Positions 24,258 through 29,826 of a stretch of 29,826 nt of DNA are shown here, one piece after another. The notes below the pieces were generated by a model that worked only from the letters and a program-made list of their open reading frames with translations, had not been told where the DNA came from and made no database searches. This DNA comes from Ardenticatenaceae bacterium. GTDB lineage: Bacteria; Chloroflexota; Anaerolineae; Promineifilales; Promineifilaceae. Where the stretch lies: the NCBI GenBank assembly GCA_020634395.1, contig JACKBU010000038.1:1-29826 (forward strand). Reading direction: 5' to 3'. How positions within the stretch are numbered: position 1 is the first letter of the stretch; the number at the start of each line of letters is the position of its first letter. Position numbers and translations under genes: made by a program.

Positions 24258-24638
24258 ATGGCACGCACTACAAAGAATAAAACCGTAGTCGAAGAGGAAC
24301 AAAAAACACCCCCGGCAGAAGAAACGACCGTTGCGGATTCCCCTTCCCCACCGGTTGAGACAGAGGTCGAGTCGACAGAAGAAACGGCCGTTGCCAAAGA
24401 GACGGCAGTCCCCCCGCCGGAACCAAAGAAGGCTACCGCTAAGGCGCCAACTGTCGCCCCGTCCGAACTGGTGTGGATAAAGCTGATAGGTGCAAAGACA
24501 GCCACAGTCAATCACCAGGCCGTTCTGCTTAATGAAGTTGTGCGTGTTCGACATTCGTACTATGCGCAATTACGTGGCGAGCTCCCTGGCTTTTTTGCCG
24601 TCAAGCTGCCGGGTAGCAAAGACTTCGTGGTGGAATGA
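24258..24638 (+). CDS. Phage head-region protein with Pro/Glu/Thr/Ala-rich N-terminus
   Basis: 126 aa from ATG 24258, five bases after GGAGG; the upstream GTG 24237 lies in the terminator and is unlikely. Residues 1-75 are low-complexity and disordered, with a short repeat (EETAVAKETAVPPPEPKKA). The last 55 form a small domain (WIKLIGAKTATVNHQAVLLN, then FAVKLPGSKDFVVE). No family is recognised. The place directly after the major capsid gene suggests a capsid decoration or head-accessory protein. Confidence 0.55.
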   Translation: MARTTKNKTVVEEEQKTPPAEETTVADSPSPPVETEVESTEETAVAKETAVPPPEPKKATAKAPTVAPSELVWIKLIGAKTATVNHQAVLLNEVVRVRHSYYAQLRGELPGFFAVKLPGSKDFVVE

Positions 24639-25291
24639 GTATCGAGCTTAACTACTTCCTCGCCCGGTTTATGCAGGATGTGCCGGCGCAAGATGGCATA
24701 CCAACTGCCGCGCAATACGAGAATGCTGTCCGGGATGCCGTAGCTGCATTTAACGACCGGTACGGAACAAAGAAGCTGCACAGCTTTAGCACTGTCTCTG
24801 GGCAGGCTGTGTACGCACTGCCAGACGATTACTGGGGGCTGATCCACATGGAGCCGTTCTTTAAGCAGCCTGGCAACGTCATGATCACCGCCGATGGCCT
24901 GGTCCCGCTGATGTCCGGCTCTTATATCGGCGATGAAACCTACTTGGTCGATGGTCTAACCCTGACAATCGACCCCACGCCAGCATACGCCCTCCCCCGC
25001 CGCTTGTGGTACCGAGGTGGTCATGTACTAAGTGAAGTAGACGGAGTCTCGGTATACCCGTCGATGACGGAGCGTACTGCCAGCATTATCTATGTGAAGG
25101 CTCAGGCCAACGCCTGGCGCATTATCTGCGGCCAGATCAGTCGTAATAAGGCTTGGAAATACCAGATGGGTGACGTGATGATCGACAAAACAAAAGTCGG
25201 CGACGCCCTAAAAGGCTGGGTAGCTGACCTGGATACCGAGTTCGACGAGCGCGTCACCAAGCTCATCGGCCCGCTTGGAGGGCTGGGCTGA
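24635..25291 (+). CDS. Probable head-tail connector (adaptor) protein
   Basis: 218 aa, overlapping the previous gene by ATGA. The N-terminal helices (QYENAVRDAVAAFNDRYGTK), beta-rich centre (FSTVSGQAVYALPDDYWGL, SVYPSMTERTASIIYVKAQA) and C-terminal helices (ALKGWVADLDTEFDERVTKL) resemble the phage adaptor proteins that sit under the portal. The call depends on this layout and on its place between capsid and head-closure genes. A tail or decoration protein is the alternative. Confidence 0.5.
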   Translation: MSIELNYFLARFMQDVPAQDGIPTAAQYENAVRDAVAAFNDRYGTKKLHSFSTVSGQAVYALPDDYWGLIHMEPFFKQPGNVMITADGLVPLMSGSYIGDETYLVDGLTLTIDPTPAYALPRRLWYRGGHVLSEVDGVSVYPSMTERTASIIYVKAQANAWRIICGQISRNKAWKYQMGDVMIDKTKVGDALKGWVADLDTEFDERVTKLIGPLGGLG

Positions 25292-25608
25292 TGTTGACCG
25301 GAGACGACTTTACCGAGATGGCTCAAGATATCGCTGAGCTGATCAGCGACCATGCCGTGACGATTGCTTTGCGGCGCGGCGGAAATTTGGTTGGGGAGCA
25401 TACCGTGCGCATCGAGCGCAAAGGATCCTTCACAATCAACAAGGGCGGCGAGACCGAGCAGACCGTCACACGCTACGTCATCGTCAGCCAGGTGGAAATT
25501 GACATTCAGAGAGGGGATCGGTTTAACGCTTTTGGCTTTTTATTTGAAGTGGCGGCCGTCTCCCCTAAACAGGTGGGTATCCAAGCGGATGCCTATATGG
25601 TGCAATGA
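25291..25608 (+). CDS. Probable head-closure/head-tail joining protein
   Basis: 105 aa, sharing one base with the previous stop. A helical start (FTEMAQDIAELISDHAVTIA) is followed by an all-beta barrel-like core and GDRFNAFGFLFEVAAVSPK near the end, the layout of SPP1 gp16/HK97-type head-closure proteins (…G.D.f...g..y.v..v.p). These plug the portal and receive the tail. Family call from motif pattern only. Confidence 0.5.
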   Translation: MLTGDDFTEMAQDIAELISDHAVTIALRRGGNLVGEHTVRIERKGSFTINKGGETEQTVTRYVIVSQVEIDIQRGDRFNAFGFLFEVAAVSPKQVGIQADAYMVQ

Positions 25609-25811
25609 TGTGGCGTGATCAATTAACTCCTGAAGAACTCGCGGAAGTACGGGATGCGATGCCCGGCTCTCTCATCCATAAGCTGGCCATGCTGCTGGAC
25701 AAGAAGGAATTCACGGTCGCTGACGGCCGTATCCCACAGCGCGGCATGCTGAACCAATTCGACAACCCCAACAGGTATATCCCGCCGAACATTGTTCGGC
25801 TAGACGAATAG
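25605..25811 (+). CDS. Hypothetical phage protein (68 aa)
   Basis: Overlaps the previous gene by ATGATG (starts possible at 25605 or 25608). It reads as a short helical protein (TPEELAEVRDAMPGSLIHKL) with a Pro/Asn-rich tail (NPNRYIPPNIVRLDE). No family is recognised; it keeps the tight overlaps of the head operon. Confidence 0.5.
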   Translation: MMWRDQLTPEELAEVRDAMPGSLIHKLAMLLDKKEFTVADGRIPQRGMLNQFDNPNRYIPPNIVRLDE

Positions 25812-25820
25812 GAGGTATTC

Positions 25821-26219
25821 GTGGAAACAACAACTCTGTACGTAAGTTCAGCCGTTATCGGTATTCTGATCATCGTGATCGGATTGATAGTCTATTTTGC
25901 CCGGCAGTACTTTCCGATCTTGCAGGCGCGCATTGAGGCGGAAATTGGCTCGCAAAACTGGGAGACCATCACGAGCATGGCGCGCACGTTCATCCTGGCG
26001 GCCGAGCAGGTCGCCGAGCAGATGGGCTTAGACACGGGCGAAAAGAAAAAAGCCTTCGTCGTTGATAAGCTGGTAGAGCTGGCCGCCTGGAGCAACATCC
26101 TGGTTACGCGCGAGCAAATTGAAACCCTGGTGGAGGGCGTTCTGAAAGAAATCAAGCGTGAATCTACCAGTATCGTGCTAAATGAATTTCATAGCGAGGT
26201 GCTCGATACGGGGGCTTGA
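25821..26219 (+). CDS. LLH-type phage holin candidate
   Basis: 132 aa from GTG 25821 with AGGAGG five bases before. A single transmembrane helix (about 8-28, SAVIGILIIVIGLIVYFARQ) is followed by a soluble helical region with FILAAEQVAEQMGLDTGEKK and AFVVDKLVEL, the pattern of the LLH holin family (one TM, A-E-Q...G-x-x-K-K-x-x-V). Holins permeabilise the membrane for lysis. It is unusual that it lies inside the head operon and has no lysin beside it, so a membrane-anchored assembly role is an alternative. Confidence 0.6.
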   Translation: METTTLYVSSAVIGILIIVIGLIVYFARQYFPILQARIEAEIGSQNWETITSMARTFILAAEQVAEQMGLDTGEKKKAFVVDKLVELAAWSNILVTREQIETLVEGVLKEIKRESTSIVLNEFHSEVLDTGA

Positions 26220-26593
26220 TGGCTAAGCCGATGCAGATGCAGGTGCGCTGGGTACGGCCACCAAGTGAGCTGGCTAAAGCCGTCGAGAAGTATGGCGATC
26301 GGGTGTTTGTCGCCATCCTTGCTGTTGCCCAGCACATTGCCACTCAAGCCCAAAACGATATGCGGCGCAACGCATCGTGGACGGACCGGACCGGTAATGC
26401 CCGTAATGGCCTGTTTTCAACTGCCAATCGAGCCGCTCGCGACGTCGTAGTCCTGTATCTCAGCCACGGCACGGCCATCTGGTATGGCGTCTTTCTGGAA
26501 ACTCGTTACGCCGGCAAGTACGCAATTATTATCCCAACCATGCAGCGCATTCTCCCGCAGTTGGAGAAGATGCTGAAAGACCTATTTAAATGA
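26216..26593 (+). CDS. HK97 gp10-like minor head/tail-completion protein
   Basis: 125 aa, overlapping the previous gene by four bases (ATGATGGC start). Contains WTDRTGNARNGLFSTANR, then LSHGTAIWYGVFLETRYAGKYAIIIPTMQRI, matching the gp10-family pattern: T/RTGNLR, later H...YG.fLE...g.ya.i.P. These proteins complete the neck or connect the tail. It overlaps the portal start by four bases. Confidence 0.65.
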   Translation: MMAKPMQMQVRWVRPPSELAKAVEKYGDRVFVAILAVAQHIATQAQNDMRRNASWTDRTGNARNGLFSTANRAARDVVVLYLSHGTAIWYGVFLETRYAGKYAIIIPTMQRILPQLEKMLKDLFK

Positions 26594-27909
26594 GCCTCTT
26601 CGAGGAAGGGCTGATTGAGGACATCGGTCAGCTACTTCGACAAAAGCAGCAGCCTACGACTACCACAACTCGCGTTGGCAGCCCCGGCGCCGGCAGCTAC
26701 AGCTCTTTGGCCGGTCGGTTCAGGGTAGAGACGGATCGTGTAAGTCGGGTACGCTTGGCGCGGAAGATGTATGACGAGGATCCGCGATACGAAGGTATTG
26801 TCGATACCCTGGCCCGCGACGCCACTAAGGGCGGCTTCCAGGTAGAGGTGAAAAATAACCCGGAAGCGCAGCGCGAAGCCAATGAATTAATGCGCCGGCT
26901 AAAGCTGGATGATCGACTAGACGATTGGGTACGGTTGACCCTGCGGGACGGCGATAGCTTCCTGGAGCCAGGCGTCACTAAGGAACGGAACATTACGGAG
27001 GTCACCCGCAAACCCGCGCTGCACATGCGACGCAATTCTGATAAGTTTGACCGTTTTCCAGACCCCACCCGTGCCTACTGGTACACCGAAGAAGTGTATA
27101 TGCAGCAGCCAACGGGCAACGCACTCTGGTTCGCAGAATGGCAAATTATTCACGTCCGCTGGCAGCACGATGAAGGCAGCCGATACGGACGGCCGTTACT
27201 CAGCAGCGCGCGCAAGGCCTGGCGACGTATTGATGAGGGCGAAACGGATGTGGCCATCCGCCGCAAGACCCGGGCAGGCATGCGCTACCTGCACGTCGTT
27301 GAGGGCGACGAGCCCCATATAGAGGCTTACAAGAAGCGGAACGAGGCAGCCCTAAACGATGTTAACGTTGCCTTGGCCGACTTCTTTAGCAACAGGCCCG
27401 GCAGCATCACGTCTATTGGTGGTGATTCGACGATCGGAAATATCGACGATATCGTACATCATATCGATACATTTTGGATCGGTTCGCCAGTTCCTAAGAG
27501 CATTATCGGTTACGGCAAGGATTTGAATCGCGATGTGCTGGACCAGCAGAAGGAGCAGTACGACGAGACACTGGACGCCGTCGTGAATTGGGTTAAGGCG
27601 CACATGATTATTCCGCTCCTGGAATTGCAATGGCTGCTCAAGGGCATCCTGCCAGAAACGGTAGAGTATGAGATTACCCGTCCAATCAAGGCCATCGTCA
27701 AGCCGTCCGATATTCTGCAAATTGCCCAGGCCGCCCAGATACTACGCACGCTCCGGGTACCGGAGAACGTTATCGCTCTGGTGCTGGCGCGCTTCCTGCC
27801 CGGCATCACGCCGGATATGCTGGAATTTGCCAGTAATGAACCTGCGGCCGGCGACGCGGACCGCCTGGGCGCCATTCAACAGCAGTTAGCCGCCCTGTTC
27901 CCCAAATGA
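26590..27909 (+). CDS. Phage portal protein
   Basis: 439 aa. The dodecameric portal forms the DNA channel and docks the terminase. Visible traits: YEGIVDTLARDATKGGFQVE and LDDRLDDWVRLTLRDGDSFL in the N-terminal crown/wing region, WRIDEGETDVAIRRKTRAGM, and SPVPKSIIGYGKDLNRDVLD followed by NWVKAHMIIPLLELQWLLKG, the helical stem typical of portal proteins. The gene follows rather than precedes the capsid gene, unlike the common order terminase-portal-protease-capsid. Start overlaps the previous stop (ATGA). Confidence 0.8.
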   Translation: MSLFEEGLIEDIGQLLRQKQQPTTTTTRVGSPGAGSYSSLAGRFRVETDRVSRVRLARKMYDEDPRYEGIVDTLARDATKGGFQVEVKNNPEAQREANELMRRLKLDDRLDDWVRLTLRDGDSFLEPGVTKERNITEVTRKPALHMRRNSDKFDRFPDPTRAYWYTEEVYMQQPTGNALWFAEWQIIHVRWQHDEGSRYGRPLLSSARKAWRRIDEGETDVAIRRKTRAGMRYLHVVEGDEPHIEAYKKRNEAALNDVNVALADFFSNRPGSITSIGGDSTIGNIDDIVHHIDTFWIGSPVPKSIIGYGKDLNRDVLDQQKEQYDETLDAVVNWVKAHMIIPLLELQWLLKGILPETVEYEITRPIKAIVKPSDILQIAQAAQILRTLRVPENVIALVLARFLPGITPDMLEFASNEPAAGDADRLGAIQQQLAALFPK

Positions 27910-29093
27910 CGCCCCCTGCCCCACTGCGCGAAGCTCTAAGTGATTACAGTCTGACCAACATCCCGCCCGACCTGGCGGAGCTGGCCCAGCAAGCGGCTGT
28001 TATCCGTCTGCACCTGTTTGTTATGGCCGAAGTGCAGAAAGCATTGGTGAAGGTCGCCGATGCAGCGCACTCTACCTTGCGCTCTTCGCCGCCAGATGAC
28101 CCCCCATCACCTGCAGTTGTGGCCCAACTCCAAACGGCCGTTTCCCGCGCCTGGGATGAATTTATTCAGTCCTATACGAACATAGTGGGGATCGCTTTGC
28201 AGCAGGCCTCCTCTTTTTCCTTTGGTGTCCTGGCCATCATGCACGAAGAGTGGATACGGCCGGTTGCCAATGAAGTACAGGAATCACGCCTATTTCGTGA
28301 GCAGCTTAACGCTGATGTGTTATTCCGGCCGCAGCTGCAGGCCATCGTCGACGCCGCCTATCGTCGCACGTGGGAGGATGGCTTAAATCTTAGCAACCGT
28401 ATCTGGCAGTTGGACCGATACGGCCGTAACGGCCTAAATGATGCGATTAATCTGGCTTTGGCGCGCGGCGCCGGTGCTTGGGAGCTTGCTCAGGATGTGG
28501 AGCAGTTTCTTGGACCAGACCGCGACTGTCCTCGCTGGGCGCGAGAACGGCTGCGAGATTTGACCAAAGCGGACATTGCCGCCGGCGATCGCACCGGTCT
28601 GTACACCGGCGATGACTGTCGGGGTCAGGGTGTTTCCTACAACGCTCTGCGCCTGGCGCGCACAGAGATTCAAGCAATTCTCAATATGGCCACGGTGGAG
28701 ATGTTCCGCTCGATGCCCTGGATCGAGAAGGAACAAATCAACCTCAGCCCAGAACATGCTGTAGTCGACGAGTGTGACGATCTGGCCAATGGCGGCGAGG
28801 ATAACGATGGTGTTTATCTGGTGGGAGTAGTGTTCCTGCCGGCTCACCCGCACTGTCTCTGCTATCGCACGGCCGTTCTGGCAAACAAAGAGCAATTTGT
28901 TGGCCAGCTCAGGGGGTGGATGTCCGGCGCCCAAAACTGGCCGCAAATGGACGCCTACGCCGCAATGTTGGGCGGCCGTGACAATTTAGGCAACGACCTG
29001 CGCGGGTCACAGATCGGACTCTCTATGGCGTACTGGCTGTGGGGTGACGCCGTCGAGTTGGGCGGATTGTTCTGGAATATGGCGTTACGGTAA
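27906..29093 (+). CDS. Phage head morphogenesis protein (Mu gpF/SPP1 gp7-like)
   Basis: 395 aa overlapping the portal stop (ATGA). After a helical N-terminus, the C-terminal third has the family signature: LRLARTEIQAILNMATVEMF, Cys-containing VDECDDLANGG, and VFLPAHPHCLCYRTAVL, that is the R-T/S-E-x-x, C, then P-x-HP-x-C-x-C pattern of gpF/gp7 minor capsid proteins. The portal-gpF pairing is the typical arrangement. Such proteins are injected or help portal incorporation. Confidence 0.75.
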   Translation: MTPPAPLREALSDYSLTNIPPDLAELAQQAAVIRLHLFVMAEVQKALVKVADAAHSTLRSSPPDDPPSPAVVAQLQTAVSRAWDEFIQSYTNIVGIALQQASSFSFGVLAIMHEEWIRPVANEVQESRLFREQLNADVLFRPQLQAIVDAAYRRTWEDGLNLSNRIWQLDRYGRNGLNDAINLALARGAGAWELAQDVEQFLGPDRDCPRWARERLRDLTKADIAAGDRTGLYTGDDCRGQGVSYNALRLARTEIQAILNMATVEMFRSMPWIEKEQINLSPEHAVVDECDDLANGGEDNDGVYLVGVVFLPAHPHCLCYRTAVLANKEQFVGQLRGWMSGAQNWPQMDAYAAMLGGRDNLGNDLRGSQIGLSMAYWLWGDAVELGGLFWNMALR

Positions 29094-29530
29094 TGGGAAT
29101 ACAAACAGCAAAAACAGCAATCCTTGATCTTCTGAAAGCCGACAGCGCCTTTAGCACGCCGTTGACCGGCGGTATCTACGCGGTAGGGGTTGATAACGTA
29201 GAGCAGATCAGTCGCCAGGACACACCAGACGCCTTCGATGCCAGCAGTGAATTACTACCTTGTGCCCTGTTAAAGCTGGAGACAACAACGCCCCTTGGTC
29301 CGTATAGACGCAGTTCCCGCCAGTTTATCGTGCTGTATGTTTATCAGCAGCGTGGGCACGCGATTGTTCACACCGCTTTGGATAGGGCTTACGATCTGCT
29401 GCACAAACAAGACGTGCCAGGCGCTGGCGCATGGGACATCAGCATGAGCGACGTACTGCCAGACCTAGCAGACGACATACTGAACGCCGCGACCGGTTAC
29501 ATTCGGTTTGTGGCCATCGTTAGCCAGTAA
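29093..29530 (+). CDS. Tail-terminator-like or neck protein
   Basis: 145 aa sharing one base with the previous stop. It starts IQTAKTAILDLLKADSAF, has a beta core (PCALLKLETTTPLGPYRRSS, RQFIVLYVYQQRG), a helix (ALDRAYDLLHKQDVPG), and ends YIRFVAIVSQ. The alpha/beta layout and order fit tail-terminator proteins, which cap the tail before joining to the head. It is the last phage gene; no tail genes follow. Moderate confidence. Confidence 0.5.
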   Translation: MGIQTAKTAILDLLKADSAFSTPLTGGIYAVGVDNVEQISRQDTPDAFDASSELLPCALLKLETTTPLGPYRRSSRQFIVLYVYQQRGHAIVHTALDRAYDLLHKQDVPGAGAWDISMSDVLPDLADDILNAATGYIRFVAIVSQ

Positions 29531-29576
29531 AAAGCCATTTGCCAACATATCGCTGCAAAAGCACTGTAAAGGCGTC

Positions 29577-29592
29577 TAAATCGTTATCGTTG
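29577..29592 (+). repeat. 16-bp direct repeat, copy 2 (candidate attR core)
   Basis: Identical to 5494-5509 and located 46 bases after the last phage stop codon, before the presumed host gene. The sequence upstream (from TTG 29539) is open in the same codon frame that the integrase uses through the repeat. If the two copies recombined, the circular form would keep a continuous integrase reading frame with a different N-terminus. Confidence 0.45.
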
Positions 29593-29701
29593 TAGGATTT
29601 CCTTTTAGTTGAGACTGATCGGGGGAATTAATGCCACCCCATTTCAACTATATGGTCGGTTTCTATGCCGTGTTTGAGTATTCTTCTTAATTAAGGCAGT
29701 T

Positions 29702-29826
29702 CTAAGCCACATCCAACTCGTTCAGCTTCTGTCGCCGCTGCCGCCAATCCGGCATAGCCCGATCTAACAATGAATAAAACTCTGCGCCGTGATGATGCTC
29801 TCGCAAATGGCATAGTTCGTGCATCA
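29702..29826 (-). CDS. YgjP/DUF45-family metallopeptidase, C-terminal part (runs off the window)
   Basis: On the minus strand the last 40 codons of a gene end at TAG (29704-29702). They read MHELCHLREHHHGAEFYSLL, then DRAMPDWRQRR, matching the end of YgjP-like zinc hydrolases: a HE-x-x-H motif in VHELxHL, H-x-x-x-F-W/Y, and LPDWRERR. The first Met here is internal (the V-V of the motif lies outside). It faces the phage module and is probably host DNA. Confidence 0.8.
   Translation of the reverse strand, partial: MHELCHLREHHHGAEFYSLLDRAMPDWRQRRQKLNELDVA

Larger units (their letters stand above)
5525..28876. repeat. Dispersed 8-bp palindrome ACGGCCGT (about 21 copies)
   Basis: Found by eye starting at 5525, 5734, 11163, 12743, 12903, 15277, 16415, 16659, 17509, 17986, 19033, 20277, 21400, 21724, 22252, 24384, 25723, 27189, 28134, 28420 and 28869. 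It is often extended to AACGGCCGTT. It lies mostly inside coding sequence, in all kinds of genes. None is seen at 1-5480 or 5742-11160. About 0.5 is expected by chance in the window. Confidence 0.75.

Overview
The window looks like part of a Chloroflexota (Anaerolineae/Ardenticatenia-like) genome or metagenome contig. The support is indirect. A large secreted protein ends in FMPISIR, which resembles the short L/M-P-hydrophobic-R tails common on secreted proteins of that phylum. There is also a MalT-type LuxR regulator and a membrane NACHT protein serving as a target of a diversity-generating retroelement (DGR). No rRNA or tRNA anchors the taxonomy, so treat it as a working guess.

Region 1 (1-5400) is a complete DGR with two targets. 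It runs: the 3' end of a first target gene with variable repeat VR1; an accessory variability gene (avd); a non-coding stretch with a 20-bp palindrome, the template repeat (TR, 886-961) and a strong hairpin; the reverse transcriptase (RT); and, overlapping the RT stop by ATGA, a 980-aa membrane NACHT NTPase whose C-terminal FGE-sulfatase domain carries VR2. TR and VRs differ at template adenines, except for one G-to-C change in VR2. Both VRs are followed by the same three GC-rich hairpins.

Region 2 (5400-15330) is mixed accessory DNA. It holds a tyrosine recombinase with its own promoter and operator-like inverted repeat; a visibly AT-richer gene for a 1394-aa secreted LVIVD-propeller/metzincin protein; a small ORF and a Cys-rich protein; a broken Tn3-family transposase N-terminus on the minus strand; and a MalT-like LuxR regulator.

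Region 3 (15390-29530) is a one-directional phage head and packaging module. In order: ParB-like protein, glycosyltransferase-like protein, small and large terminase, several small proteins, a single-ORF prohead protease-scaffold-major capsid fusion with a good internal start, connector proteins, an LLH-type holin candidate, a gp10-like protein, portal, a gpF/SPP1 gp7-like head protein and a tail-terminator-like protein. It then stops: no tail tube, tape measure, baseplate or lysin genes follow. The next gene is a minus-strand YgjP-like metallopeptidase, probably host. This could be a decayed prophage, or a capsid-forming satellite that borrows tails.

Two further patterns stand out. A 16-bp perfect direct repeat lies in codons 5-10 of the integrase gene and just beyond the last phage gene, so it may mark attachment sites of a 24-kb element. 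An 8-bp palindrome, ACGGCCGT, occurs about 21 times by eye, but not in the DGR and not in the LVIVD gene. It behaves like a highly iterated palindrome and separates DNA of different histories.
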